Notes: generated by a model from the letters alone, not told the origin. Positions 46,932 through 58,206 are shown, counted from the first letter of the stretch. The stretch is DNA of 64,000 nucleotides from Flavobacteriales bacterium (GCA_016721005.1 JADKJM010000016.1:558001-622000); one strand, 5' to 3'. A program made the numbers and translations.

Positions 46932-49900
46932 ATGACAAGCATTCGTTCCGCATTCAAGGTCATCGCGACTTTCCTGCTCATCGCCTCCGCGACAGCCGCC
47001 TTCGCCACCCACCTCATTGGTGGCAACTTGGGGTATACGTACATCGGCGAAACTGCACCGGGCAGCCAGGTGTATCGCTACCAAGTGTACATGCAGTTCT
47101 ACATGAATTGCGGTTCGGATAGCAACTGGGAAACGCTTCAGGAGTTGTTGGCCACCAACGGAGGGATCATGCCAGTGGGTGTGTATGCGCAGGATCCGGC
47201 GAACCCGGACGCGAACAAGCCGTTGCTCACCACGGTGAACCTCACGCTTGCGGACAGCTCGTTGATCACACCGAACCTACCGAATGGTTGCAACGTGGGT
47301 GCGGGCCTTTGCACCAAGCTCGGCCTCCTCACGGGCTTCGTGGACCTTCCATTGAATTTCGGTGGCTTTCATCTCTACTTCCAGATGAACGCGCGGAATA
47401 TCACGATCTCCAACCTGCTGAATCCGAACAACACCGGGATCGGCTACTACGCCTTCATCCCACCGCCGCTGTTGCCGAACTCATCGCCCATTTGGCTGGG
47501 TGATCCCACGCCGCTGTTGTGCATCAACGACACAAGCACTTTCGTGAACAGCGCTACCGACCCGGACGGCGATCAGCTCATCTTCTCCTTCGAGGTCCCA
47601 TACAACAGTGTGAACGGCGGAGGCGGTATCATCCCGCCACCGAACACACTGCCGAACACGGTACCGCTGGTGAATTACCTGCCGACCTTCAGTGTGACAC
47701 AACCCTTCGGGCCGGGCGGCTATGCGTTCATCAACGGCGCTACAGGACTCACCCGGTACCGACCGACCCTGCAAGGGAATTATGTAGTGGCGGTGGAAGT
47801 GAAGGAATACCGGAATGGGGTCCTCATCGGTCGCACGCGACGGGATCTGCAACTGCAAGCAGTGGTATGCCCGCCGAACGATGCACCGCAAACGATCGGT
47901 GTGCAACCTTCATCCTATACCGTACAGGCCGGTGACCTTTTGTGCTTCGACCTTTCCTTCCAGGATCCGAACGCGGACTCCTTGAACCTCGCTGCGAGCG
48001 GAACCATTTTCAACGGCAGCCTCTTCAACCCACCGGCGACGATCATCGCGCCGATCAGTGGGAACGGCAGCGTGAGCAGCACGTTCTGTTGGGACACCGA
48101 TTGCGATCAAGCCCAGACACAACCCTACCTCTTCAGCGTGAGCGTGAGCGATAACGGTTGCCCACCGCGCACGCTCGATATGATCTACCAGATCTTCGTG
48201 AACGGGTTCACCGGACCGACGGCGATCACCGGACCCGTGCAAGCGTGTACCGGCCAAACCGGAAGTGCGTACAGCACCGCTGCGATCGCAGGTGCCTCGT
48301 TCACCTGGGTGGTGAATGGCGGTGTGATCATGACCGGCCAGAACACGAACAGCATCACGGTGGATTGGGGAACGCCCACTTCCGGAAGCGTACAGGTCTT
48401 CGCGACCAATGCGCTGGGTTGTTCAAGTTCACCGGTGAACCTGCCCGTCACGGTCGTCGCTTTGCCGAATGTGAACGCGGGTGCTGATGTCGCCATCTGC
48501 CCGAGTGCAAGCACACCGGTCGGCGGATCGCCCACTGGGCCTGCTGGTAGTAGTTACGTGTGGTCGCCTTCCACAGGTTTGAGCGCAACGAATACCGCCA
48601 ACCCGACCGCGACACCACTGACCACGACGCAGTACATCGTGCAAGTGACCAACAGCGGATGCGTGAACCGCGACACAGTGGTGGTCACGGTGAACAACCC
48701 GCAAGTGAGCGCTGATCCGGACACGGCTTTCTGTATTGGCGGTAGTGCGCAACTTCAAGCCACTGGCAATGGCCAATTCGCTTGGTCGCCAGGAACGGGT
48801 TTGAATGCGACGGACATCGCGGATCCCATCGCCACACCGACCACAAGCACGGTGTACACCGTTACGCTGACCGACGCGATCGGCTGTACGGTGATCGATA
48901 GCGTGACCATCGTGGTGAATGCATTGCCGGTCGCTGACGCTGGACCGGATCTGACACCTTGCTTGAACACCTCCATCGCGTTGGGTGGATCACCGACAGG
49001 ACCGGTGGGAAGCACGTTCGCGTGGTCTCCCGCAACAGGATTGAACAACACCAATTCAGCGAACCCGAGCTTGAGCGTAACGACGGATGCTTCCTACGTG
49101 GTGATCGTGACCGACGGCAACACCTGCGTGAACAGCGATACCGTGAATGTGTCCGTGCTTCCGTTGCCGGATGTGGATGCCGGACCTGATCTCGACGTGT
49201 GCGCTGGAGGCAGTGTTCAACTGCAAGGCTCCGGCAACGGGACCTTATTGTGGACGCCCCCATTCGGCTTGAGCGATCCCACACAACCGGACCCGATCTG
49301 CACACCGGAGATCACGACCGTGTACACACTTACAGTCACTGGCGGCAACACCTGCACGAACAGTGATCAAGCCATCGTGACCGTGAACGTGTTGCCGAGC
49401 GCGAACGCGGGTCCGGATCGTGTGGTGTGCCTTGGCGATTCCGTCAGCATCGGCACGGCAAGCCCCGGCACGTTCACTTGGTCGCCAGCAACAGGGTTGA
49501 GCGCGACCGATGTGGCCACACCGAACGCTTCACCTGCGGTCACCACCACCTACTACGTCACACTTACCGAGGCGACCTCCTGTTCGCAGATCGATTCGCT
49601 GATCGTCACCGTGAACCAGTTCAACCAGAACATCGGCATCGAACCTCCGATCGGAAGTGCATGCGAGAATGCACCGGCTTCCGCCTTCGCATTGCCGGAT
49701 CAAGCGGGGAACACCTACACGTGGAGTGTGTCAGGGCCGTTGAACATCACTGGTTCAACAGGCAACGAGGTTGATCTGATGCACACCACACCGGGTGCGA
49801 GCGTGCTGACCGTCGTCGTCACCGACGCTAACGGCTGCGCTTCGAACGCGATCAACAGCGATTTCACGACACTGGATACGCCGGAAGCGGATGCAGGATC

Positions 49901-52260
49901 CGACGTACTCTATTGCGTGGGCGATAGCGTGCAATTGGGTGGCGCTCCCACCGGCCCTGGTGGCTCGACGATCATGTGGTACTCACCGTCCGGCTCGATC
50001 GCGGACACCACAGTAGCGAACCCGTTCATCACGGCGAATGCTTCCGAACAGATCATCGTCATCGTGGTTTCCGGCACCTGTGTGGATACCGATACGGTGC
50101 AGGTGAACGTGAGTGCGACCATCGCGAACGCAGGGCCTGATGCATCCATTTGCGAAGGCAGCACTACGCAGTTGAACGCCTCCGGCGGCGGCACGTACAG
50201 CTGGTCGCCTACGAATGACCTTTCCGATCCCGCCGCTGCGGATCCCATCGCGACGCCAACCACCACCACCACGTATGTCGTGACGATCACGAACGCGGAT
50301 CTGTGCATCGGGATCGATTCACTCGTGGTCACGGTGAATACGGTGGCGAATGCAGGGGGGCGATGCACTTGTCGTGACCTGTGGAAGCGGCGTGCTCTTC
50401 AACCTCGCTGATTCGTTGGGCGGTTCACCGGACGCTGGTGGGCAATGGTTCACTTCCACATTCAGTGCGCATGGCGATCTGTTCGATCCTTCAAGTGATC
50501 AATCGGGCACCTACTACTACATCGCCGGTGGAAGCACCGCGTGTCCGGATACCGCGGCCTTGCAAGTGTCCATCTCGAACCCGGACATCAACATCACCGG
50601 TGATCACATCATCTGTTCCGGAGAGATCACCACACTCACAGCAACGGGTGGCACCACGTTCATCTGGTCACCATCCACCGGCGTGGCCGATCCCAACAGT
50701 GCAAGCACGCAATTCAACCCGATCATCTCAACGGATTACACGGTGACCGTCACCGATGCGAACGGCTGCGCAGGAACAGCGGAGATCACCTTGGAGGTGA
50801 ACCCGCTACCCATCGTGGATGCCGGCATTGACGTTTCTCTGTGCGTAGGTGAGTTCGCCACACTCGGCGGAACACCGACGAGTCCGAACGCGACGAGCTA
50901 CGCATGGTCGCCTGCGACGAACCTGAACGATCCCGCAACCGCGAACCCGATCGCAACACCATCCGGAACGACGACTTATACGATCACCGTTTCGGACGCG
51001 AACCAATGCAGCAACAGCGACGCCATGACGGTGACAGTGAACCCGCTGCCCGCGATCGACGCAGGTGCGGATGTCGGTGTGTGCATCGGCAGCAGTGTCC
51101 AACTGAACGCGATCGGCACGGGCAGCTTCGATTGGAGTCCAGCGACCGATCTGAACGATGCAGACATCGCTGATCCGCTCGCATCACCAACCACGACCAC
51201 CGTGTACACGGTCACACTCACCGATGCGAACAACTGTGTGGCAAGCGATGCACTCACCGTTACTGTGAATGCGCTGCCGACGGTCGATGCGGGAACGGAT
51301 AGTTGGCTCTGCTTGGGTTCCACCACTCCGCTTGTGGGTACCACGAACGGCGGTGCTGCGGCATGGACCCCATCAGCAACAGTATCCGATCCTGCCGCAT
51401 TGAATACCACCGCCACACCGTTGACCACTACCACCTTCACGTTGACGATCACCGACGGCAACAACTGCATATCCAACGATGGAGTGTTGGTGACCGTTGG
51501 CGTGGATCCACCGATCGATGCGGGCAATGGAACAACGGTATGTGGCGGTGTGCCGGTGATCCTCGGCGGTTCACCCACCAGTGTTCCCGGTAGCACTTTC
51601 CTATGGACACCCGCCAGTGGATTGGATGATCCGTTGAGTTCGAACCCGACGGCACTTCCGATCAGCACAACGACCTACATCCTCGTGGTGAGCAACGACA
51701 CTTGCACCAGCACCGCTGCAGTTACGGTCACCATCGGCACCACCGGTCAGGCTGATTTCACGGCACGCTTCGAGGCCGGATGCGAATCCCTGCGCGGATT
51801 CTTCACGGATGCCAGCACCGGCGCGGTGGCGTGGGAATGGAACCTCGGACAAGGGACAACGAGCACCACAGCGAACACGCAAGGCTACCTTCCATATGGA
51901 CAAGCCAGCAGCGTCACGCTCATCATCACCGACAACCAAGGATGCAGGGACACCACCACACAAGTGTTCACCATGGATGACTACGCCAACCTCGTGAACG
52001 TGGACGTACCTAACGTTTTCACCCCGAATGGTGACGGTCAGAACGATCTTTTCACATTGATGACCGATGCCTTCCTAGGCCCTTGCACGGACATGGACAT
52101 CATGAACCGTTGGGGCGAAAGCGTCTTTGTGAGCCAAGGCAACAACATCACATGGGACGGTCGCAATTTCAGCGGTGAACCGTGCACAGCGGGCACCTAC
52201 TTCTACGTGGTGAAGGTGAAGGACCTCACCTTCAAGGGAGCGGTGACATTGATCCGATGA
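46932..52260 (+). CDS. Gliding-motility-associated C-terminal domain (T9SS type B) giant protein, one frameshift
   Basis: About 1,775 residues after correction. Signal peptide 1-26 (ends FATH...). An N-terminal ~370-residue domain (HLIGGNLGYTYIGE, MQFYMNCGSD) is followed by fourteen ~75-80-residue Ig/PKD-like repeats, many with VDAGPD-C, AWSPATGL, DP-IATPTTTT-Y-VTVTD and SD-TVTV signatures, then a PKD domain (WEWNLGQG). The last ~90 residues (NVFTPNGDGQNDLF, NRWGESVF, WDGRNFSGEPCTAGTYFYVV) are the CHU_C/T9SS type B signal. The frame breaks at 50355-50360, where G6 should be G5. A lipoprotein gene overlaps its stop. Confidence 0.88.
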
Positions 52261-52982
52261 AGAGGCGATCGAACAACCGGACTGCTCCGATCGCAGTGAT
52301 CGTTGTGAGTCTTTGTTCGTGCATTGGATCAACAGAAAGGACGATCACTTCGGAGCCGATCAGCGGAGCTCCGCCGATCGTCTATCATGCCATTGAGGAC
52401 AACATTCAGCACGACACCTTGCTGATCCAGACCACTTTCGATCTCGGCGATGGAAGCTTCGTCATGGTCGCGTCGAACATTGATCCTTCCTTCGAAGGGA
52501 TCCGGCTTTATCGGTATCGGTTCACAGCGGATAGCAGCGTTTCGATGCTCGCCATCTCTCCACCTGCGTACGATAGTTGGACGATGCTGCCCACGTTCTT
52601 CGGCGCCGACAGCATGAGGACCGATGCGCTGTGGCTGCTTGCGAACTTCGGCGAACGCGAAAGTTGGGGACAGAAACTGTTGTGGATGGATGGCGCGTTC
52701 ACTGATCACGGCTTCATGGATGTGGCATTGCCGGAGCGCGTGCGTGAGGACGACACGTTGCGGTTGAAACGACGGAACATCGCGCCGTTAATGCGTTGGT
52801 CGGAGCGGAATGACACCACATTCTTCCGCTTCGCGTGCGACAGCGTATACCTCTATGATGACCAGAATGGCGGGTATGATCGCGTAGTTCCAGCGCGCAC
52901 CATCCACTACACCGTTCATCCGGGATCCGGCTTGGTGCTATGGATGGATGGCGTGCCGCATGCGGTCAAGCAACCGGCGTGA
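52257..52982 (+). CDS. Hypothetical lipoprotein
   Basis: A 241-residue protein; the ATG overlaps the stop of the gliding-type protein (ATGA). The N-terminus MKRRSNNRTAPIAVIVVSLCSC gives a lipoprotein signal with Cys 20 or 22 at the lipobox. The rest is beta-rich with no recognised family (TFDLGDGSFVMVASNIDP, TDALWLLANFGERESWGQ, FRFACDSVYLYDD). Position suggests that it works with the upstream surface proteins. Confidence 0.65.
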   Translation: MKRRSNNRTAPIAVIVVSLCSCIGSTERTITSEPISGAPPIVYHAIEDNIQHDTLLIQTTFDLGDGSFVMVASNIDPSFEGIRLYRYRFTADSSVSMLAISPPAYDSWTMLPTFFGADSMRTDALWLLANFGERESWGQKLLWMDGAFTDHGFMDVALPERVREDDTLRLKRRNIAPLMRWSERNDTTFFRFACDSVYLYDDQNGGYDRVVPARTIHYTVHPGSGLVLWMDGVPHAVKQPA

Positions 52983-53032
52983 TCGGTTGGTGCGCTACTT
53001 TCAGGGCGTTCGTGAACATCACCCCCGCTTCC

Positions 53033-54223
53033 ATGTTGAGATCGATCAGCTCCATTCTCCTACTCACATTTCTTGCTACGACCTCTTCAGCGCAAACCAA
53101 ATTGGAGAAACGCGTAGGTCCAAAGACCGAGGACCCTGGTGGTCGTTGTGACACCACGGCATGGCACCTCGTGTTCCACGATGAGTTCGATGGCACCACA
53201 TTGGACCGGAGCAAGTGGGTAACCTACTCTCCTGTCAGCAGCGATGGCTCGGATCAATGCACAGCATGCCGTTACATGTCCGGGACGAATTCCTTGTTCA
53301 TGGATGACCAGGTCGTTGTTTCCGATGGGCTGTTGCATCTGGGTGTGGAGGCCACAGAGACTACCTGGTTCGGAAAGACCACAGAGCACAAGGCAGCAAT
53401 GATCCGATCCATTGGTAGTGCGGAATTCACCTACGGCAAATTCGAGATCCGCTGCAAGTTGCCCGAAGGAGATGGGCTGTGGCCAGCGTTCTGGATGTTC
53501 GGCGGCGAAACGGAGATCGATGTGTTCGAGGTGTGTGGCGAGAAACCGGAATGGATCAAGGGCTCCTTGCACCGCTGGGGAAAACCGAAATTCTCGAACA
53601 CCGGCAAGTACAAGGGCGAGGACTCCGGTGCCGGCTTCCACTTCTATGCGGTGGAATGGGAACCCGATGAGATCCGTTGGTACATGGATGGGGAACTCAT
53701 CTACTCACGTGGCCGGTTCGTTGATGCGAAAGGGAAACCGTTGCCAGGATGCGATCGCGAAGTGGGACCACATCATGTGGCACCATACTTCCCGCGCGCC
53801 GTCGATAAGGTGAATGTCATAGCCGGCAACGGCGTGAGCAGCTACAAGGGATTCTGCAAGGGTCCGAAAAGCCCGAAACCTTGGCTGACCGGAAGTTCCA
53901 TGGAAGTGGATTGGATACGTGTGTACCAACGGAACCCGCAACAGGGTCTGGAGGATCTCTGCGGACGCGCGCGCCGGATCGCGGTATCACCGGATCACTC
54001 ACTTCACACCGGTGATCAGGCGCTGATCCGCGTGGATGGTCCGCACGGTTCCTTGGAATGGATCGCGGGTTCCGGCTTATCGATCATTGAAACGAACGCC
54101 GATGGTGTGTCCGTCTCAGCGAACGGAACGAATGGTCCAACGTGGGTGATCGCTTACTGCAACGATGATCCTTGCACAGATCGGCCAACCTCCTTCGAGC
54201 TCCAGGTGAACGTTGTTCCCTGA
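53033..54223 (+). CDS. Glycoside hydrolase family 16 (beta-glucanase-like)
   Basis: A 396-residue secreted enzyme. Signal peptide to about residue 20 (ILLLTFLATTSSAQ). The GH16 jelly roll begins WHLVFHDEFDGTTLDRSKW; the catalytic signature GETEIDVFEVCG supplies the two Glu of ExDxxE, preceded by LWPAFWMFGG and followed by FHFYAVEWEPDEIRWYMDGEL. After about residue 295 a ~100-residue domain without a recognised sorting signal follows. It would cut beta-1,3 or beta-1,3-1,4 glucans; the exact substrate is uncertain. The start at 53033 places the signal peptide at the N-terminus. Confidence 0.9.
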   Translation: MLRSISSILLLTFLATTSSAQTKLEKRVGPKTEDPGGRCDTTAWHLVFHDEFDGTTLDRSKWVTYSPVSSDGSDQCTACRYMSGTNSLFMDDQVVVSDGLLHLGVEATETTWFGKTTEHKAAMIRSIGSAEFTYGKFEIRCKLPEGDGLWPAFWMFGGETEIDVFEVCGEKPEWIKGSLHRWGKPKFSNTGKYKGEDSGAGFHFYAVEWEPDEIRWYMDGELIYSRGRFVDAKGKPLPGCDREVGPHHVAPYFPRAVDKVNVIAGNGVSSYKGFCKGPKSPKPWLTGSSMEVDWIRVYQRNPQQGLEDLCGRARRIAVSPDHSLHTGDQALIRVDGPHGSLEWIAGSGLSIIETNADGVSVSANGTNGPTWVIAYCNDDPCTDRPTSFELQVNVVP

Positions 54224-54416
54224 TCTACTGCACGGTCGGGATCAACCCGCGCACACCCATATCCACCACGGTCTCGCCGTCGGCGGATCCGAGAAGCAGA
54301 ACATTGTATTGTGGCCCCGGAGAATAGGGACCGTATCCGGTGTTCCACATGAATTGCTCTGGTTGGTATGCATGCATACTTCCTGTCCATACCTTGGGTG
54401 CGATGTTCAGCAACGC

Positions 54417-54848
54417 ATGAAACCCGAAGAGACCATCGACTTTCCGATCCGCAAAGTGTGGAGTCGCATCTCGCGACTTTACAATAGCGAGGCCAGCAAG
54501 TACGGCGGCACCATGGCGATCGGGCAGATCCTGCTCAGCATTGATCCGGACGGCACACCCAGCACCAAGCTCGGACCGAAGATGGGCATGGAAAGTCGCA
54601 GCCTCGTGCGGACCTTGCAGACCATGCAGGACGAAGGGCTGATCAAGCGCGTACCGTGTACCGATGACAAGCGCGTGGTGCACATCCACCTCACCGCAAA
54701 GGGCAAGCAAATGCGCAACGTGAGCCGCGATACCGTGATCCAATTCAATGAAGCCATACAGAGCCGCTTCACCAAACAGCAACTGGATAGCTTTCGGACG
54801 GTGATGACCGAACTGGATCGGATCCTGGAACACGAGCAACTTTTCTGA
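54417..54848 (+). CDS. MarR-family transcriptional regulator
   Basis: A 143-residue winged-helix repressor: MAIGQILLSIDPDGTPSTKLGPKMGMESRSLVRTLQTMQDEGLIKR is the helix-turn-helix and DKRVVHIHLTAKGKQM the wing, with flanking dimer helices. It lies upstream of the beta-oxidation genes in the same direction, so it probably senses acyl-CoA or fatty acids and represses them. The ATG at 54417 is chosen; the longer frame reads across the end of the GH16 gene region. A TACCTTGG box lies about 25 bases upstream. Confidence 0.88.
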   Translation: MKPEETIDFPIRKVWSRISRLYNSEASKYGGTMAIGQILLSIDPDGTPSTKLGPKMGMESRSLVRTLQTMQDEGLIKRVPCTDDKRVVHIHLTAKGKQMRNVSRDTVIQFNEAIQSRFTKQQLDSFRTVMTELDRILEHEQLF

Positions 54849-54854
54849 GGATGA

Positions 54855-54988
54855 ACCGCAACGGCGCAACGACGCGACGATAGCGCAACGTAGATCAACA
54901 ACCCAATAGACAAGCGATGAAAGCACGACCATGCAATTGCTCCTTGGCATTACGCCGCGGAACCGTTGCGTCGCCGCGTCGTCGCGGT
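54855..54988. repeat. Inverted repeat region of the ACCGCAACG...CGTTGCG type
   Basis: Begins ACCGCAACGGCGCAACGACG and ends CGTCGCCGCGTCGTCGCGGT, imperfectly complementary arms around a ~70-base centre. It separates the marR-like gene from the fadN-type gene and could act as an mRNA hairpin. Same architecture as 13077-13151 and 35921-36013. Confidence 0.65.
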
Positions 54989-55005
54989 CAAATGCATTCA
55001 CACGA

Positions 55006-57366
55006 ATGACAAACCGGAACATCAAGAAAGTAGCCATCCTCGGCAGCGGCGTAATGGGCAGCCGCATTGCATGCCACTTCGCTAACGTGGGCTGTGAAGT
55101 ACTGCTCCTCGACATCGTCCCGAAGGAGGGCAAGGACCGCAATGCAGTCGCCAATGAACACCTCGCCTTCGCGCTGAAGAGCAACCCCTCACCCATCTAC
55201 GACAAGAAATTCGCGAGCCGGATCAGCACTGGCAACTTCGATGATGACCTGCCGAAGATCAAGGACTGCGATTGGATCATCGAAGTCGTGATCGAACGCT
55301 TGGACATCAAGCAGCAGGTACTGGCGAACGTCGAGAAGCACCGCACGCCCGGCACCTTGATCACCACGAACACGAGCGGGATCCCGATCCATGCGATCGC
55401 GGAAGGCCGTAGCGACGATTTCAAGAAACACTTCTGCGGCACGCACTTCTTCAACCCGCCGCGCTACTTGCAATTGTTGGAGATCATCCCCGGTCCGGGT
55501 ACCGACCCCACGGTGCTCAGCTTCCTGGAGGACTACGGCCAGCGCGTGCTGGGCAAGGTCACCGTGTTGTGCAAGGACACGCCCGCCTTCATCGCCAACC
55601 GCATCGGCGTGTTCGGCATCATGGGCCTCTTCCATTTGGTGGAAGAAATGGGCCTAACTGTTGAAGAGGTCGATCGTCTCACCGGTCCAGTATTGGGTCG
55701 GCCGAAGAGCGCCACGTTCCGCACGGCGGATGTCGTGGGATTGGACACCTTGGTGAAGGTCGCGCAAGGTGTGAAGGACAATTGTCCGAAGGACGAACAG
55801 AACGCGCTCTTCACCATCCCCGGCTACTTGCAGCAGATGGTGGACAAGAACATGCTCGGCAGCAAGACCGGCAAGGGCTTCTTCTTCAAGGATCGCGCGG
55901 CCAAAGGCGAGATCATGGCGTTGGACCTGAAGACGCTGGAATACCGTCCGCAGGTGAAGCCCAAGTTCGCAACCATGGATGCTGCGAAGAAGGAGGACGA
56001 CCTCGTGAAGCGCATGCCGATCCTCTACACTGGCACCGACAAGGCCGGCGACTTCTACCGCAAGAGTTTCCACGGATTGTTCGCATATGTGAGCCACCGC
56101 ATTCCAGAAATAACCGACGACCTCTACAAGATCGATGATGCCCTTCGCGCTGGTTTCGGCTGGGAGTTGGGACCCTTTGAATTGTGGGATGCGGTGGGCG
56201 TGAAGACCGCGCTCGATGCGATGATCGCAGCGGGCATCACAGTTTCACCGTGGGTCGCGGAAATGGTGAAAGCCGGGCACAGCAGCTTCTACAAGACCGA
56301 AGGCGGCAAGCGCCTGTTCTACGATGCCGCGAGCAAGAGCTACAAGCCGATCCCGCGTGCCGAAGGACTGATCGTCCTTGCCGACCTGCCCGAAAGCAGC
56401 ATCGTGTGGAAGAACGCAAACGCCACCGTACGCGATATCGGCGATGGCATCCTATGCGTGAGCTGGACCAGCAAGATGAACACCATCGGTGCGGAAGTGA
56501 TCCAGGGTCTCAACAAGGCCATCGACCTCGCCGAGCAAGGCTACAAAGGCCTCGTGGTCTACAACGACGGAGCTCTCTTCAGCGCCGGCGCCAACGTGGG
56601 CATGATCTTCATGATGGCCGTGGAGCAGGAGTACGACGACCTCGATATGGCCATCCGAACGTTCCAGAACACCATGATGCGCATGCGCCACAGCGCAATC
56701 CCCGTAGTAGCAGCACCGCACCAACTCACACTCGGCGGTGGCACCGAGCTCTGCCTGCACGCAGACAAAGTGGTGGCGCATGCCGAGACTTACATGGGCC
56801 TAGTGGAATTCGGCGTGGGCGTGATCCCCGGTGGCGGTGGCAGCAAGGAATTCGCGCTGCGCCTAAGCGACGAACTGAAGGAAGGCGACATCCGCATCAA
56901 CGCCATGCGCGATCGTTTCCTGACCATCGGCCAGGCCAAAGTGGCCACCAGCGGGCACGAAGCATTCGCACTCGGCTACCTGCGCGAAGGCATCGACGAA
57001 GTGATCGTGAGCCGCCAACACCAGCTCGCCTACGCCAAAGCATGCGCGCTGGAACTCTGGAACAAGGGCTACACCAAGCCACCCATGCGCCGCGACATCA
57101 AAGTGCTCGGCAAGGAAGGCCTCGGCATCGTGTACGTCGGCGCCAACAGCATGCAAAGCGGCAACTACATCAGCGAGCACGATGCGCTGATCAGCGAGAA
57201 GCTGGGGTACGTGTTGTGCGGCGGGGATCTGAGTGAAGCGACGGAGGTGAGTGAGCAGTATTTACTGGATCTGGAGCGGAAGGCGTTCTTGGAGCTGTGT
57301 ATGCAGAAGAAGACGTTGGAGCGGTTGCAGTCGATCATTACGAGTGGGAAGGTGTTGCGGAACTGA
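55006..57366 (+). CDS. 3-hydroxyacyl-CoA dehydrogenase/enoyl-CoA hydratase multienzyme (FadN-like)
   Basis: A 786-residue beta-oxidation enzyme with the FadN order: NAD-binding 3-hydroxyacyl-CoA dehydrogenase first (KKVAILGSGVMGSRIACHFANVG; HFFNPPRYLQLLEIIPG; the two C-terminal HAD domains to about 450), enoyl-CoA hydratase last (from about 480; NTIGAEVIQGLNKAI, LGGGTELCLHAD, GVGVIPGGGGSKEF). It hydrates and oxidises acyl-CoAs. The ATG at 55006 (MTNRNIKKVAIL) is chosen. The last ~50 codons prefer G-ending codons, unlike the C-rich body. The stop overlaps the next ATG (TGATG). Confidence 0.93.
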   Translation: MTNRNIKKVAILGSGVMGSRIACHFANVGCEVLLLDIVPKEGKDRNAVANEHLAFALKSNPSPIYDKKFASRISTGNFDDDLPKIKDCDWIIEVVIERLDIKQQVLANVEKHRTPGTLITTNTSGIPIHAIAEGRSDDFKKHFCGTHFFNPPRYLQLLEIIPGPGTDPTVLSFLEDYGQRVLGKVTVLCKDTPAFIANRIGVFGIMGLFHLVEEMGLTVEEVDRLTGPVLGRPKSATFRTADVVGLDTLVKVAQGVKDNCPKDEQNALFTIPGYLQQMVDKNMLGSKTGKGFFFKDRAAKGEIMALDLKTLEYRPQVKPKFATMDAAKKEDDLVKRMPILYTGTDKAGDFYRKSFHGLFAYVSHRIPEITDDLYKIDDALRAGFGWELGPFELWDAVGVKTALDAMIAAGITVSPWVAEMVKAGHSSFYKTEGGKRLFYDAASKSYKPIPRAEGLIVLADLPESSIVWKNANATVRDIGDGILCVSWTSKMNTIGAEVIQGLNKAIDLAEQGYKGLVVYNDGALFSAGANVGMIFMMAVEQEYDDLDMAIRTFQNTMMRMRHSAIPVVAAPHQLTLGGGTELCLHADKVVAHAETYMGLVEFGVGVIPGGGGSKEFALRLSDELKEGDIRINAMRDRFLTIGQAKVATSGHEAFALGYLREGIDEVIVSRQHQLAYAKACALELWNKGYTKPPMRRDIKVLGKEGLGIVYVGANSMQSGNYISEHDALISEKLGYVLCGGDLSEATEVSEQYLLDLERKAFLELCMQKKTLERLQSIITSGKVLRN

Positions 57367-58043
57367 TGGAACTCGAGCAGACCAAATCGGCCTATCTGAA
57401 GAGCGGAGAGTTCTTCGATCCTGACTATGGGCGGGAGAATGAACTCCTGTCCGCATTTAAGGCTGCGAACCGAAGCCTGTCGGAGTCGGATGCCAATGCC
57501 CTCAGAGAAATCCTCAACTCCAACGCCAACTGGAACGAGAAGCACTTCGTTGCGGACATTCTCTATCTGTATCCTGACTTTCCGGAAGCACTGGTTGATC
57601 CAATGCTGCATTGCGCAGTGACATATCAAGACCCCAGCTTCGACCGGATCTTCCTGCGGCCTTGTTTGAGGCGGATCGGTGTTTCAGCGGTGGTAGACAA
57701 ACTGATCGATGTTCTCGTCAGGGGAAGCGTGGTCGAGCGCATGGGCATTACTCAGCTCGCTTATTGGATTCCTCGGCCCCCTATGGAGCACAATGGCTCT
57801 TCATGGCAACCGATTGAGCAACCAAGAACGGATGAGGCTCTGTTGGTTCTACGCAAAGCCATGGCGGATCAGGTGACCAAAACCACAAACCCGGTCGAGC
57901 TCTATTACTACAAGCTAGTGATGGACAAGAGCCTGCCACAGTTCGCTGGCATTCCAGACGACGCTAAAGGCCTGACAGATCTAGTCAAGGGCAAACCAGA
58001 GCTAGAGGATCTTCTGTTCAACCAACTTGGCTGGCAACGATGA
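57366..58043 (+). CDS. Hypothetical protein inserted between beta-oxidation genes
   Basis: A 225-residue soluble, mostly helical protein I do not recognise: FFDPDYGRENELLSAFKAANRS, NEKHFVADILYLYPDFPEALV, IFLRPCLRRIGVSAVVDKLIDVL. HEAT-like repeats are possible, as in some immunity or scaffold proteins. The ATG overlaps the fadN-like stop by one base. Codon use and lower GC differ from the flanking beta-oxidation genes, which suggests an accessory insertion. Confidence 0.6.
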   Translation: MELEQTKSAYLKSGEFFDPDYGRENELLSAFKAANRSLSESDANALREILNSNANWNEKHFVADILYLYPDFPEALVDPMLHCAVTYQDPSFDRIFLRPCLRRIGVSAVVDKLIDVLVRGSVVERMGITQLAYWIPRPPMEHNGSSWQPIEQPRTDEALLVLRKAMADQVTKTTNPVELYYYKLVMDKSLPQFAGIPDDAKGLTDLVKGKPELEDLLFNQLGWQR

Positions 58044-58182
58044 CCGCACTCCACGTGTGGGATTTCAGTCCCGGGTCTGGGATCGGGGTAAACTCCAAGC
58101 CCGAAGGCCCTGCCCTGAGCGAAGCCGAAGGGTCAGGCCGAGGTTTCGCGGATAGCTTGTTCGGGAACCTGCCCACAACAAC

Positions 58183-58206
58183 GGCTGCGACCCCTCCGGG
58201 GTCGAA
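58183..58206 (+). repeat. Palindromic repeat copy 1 (GGCTGCGACCCC...GGGGTCGAA)
   Basis: GGCTGCGACCCCTCCGGGGT followed by CGAA. The inner CGACCCC/GGGGTCG forms a 7-bp stem. First of four copies. Confidence 0.75.

Noticed and set aside
46932..52260. Repeats considered as a CRISPR array
   Set aside because: The repetition is at protein level (75-80 residues) with divergent DNA; there are no short exact repeats with spacers, and no cas genes.
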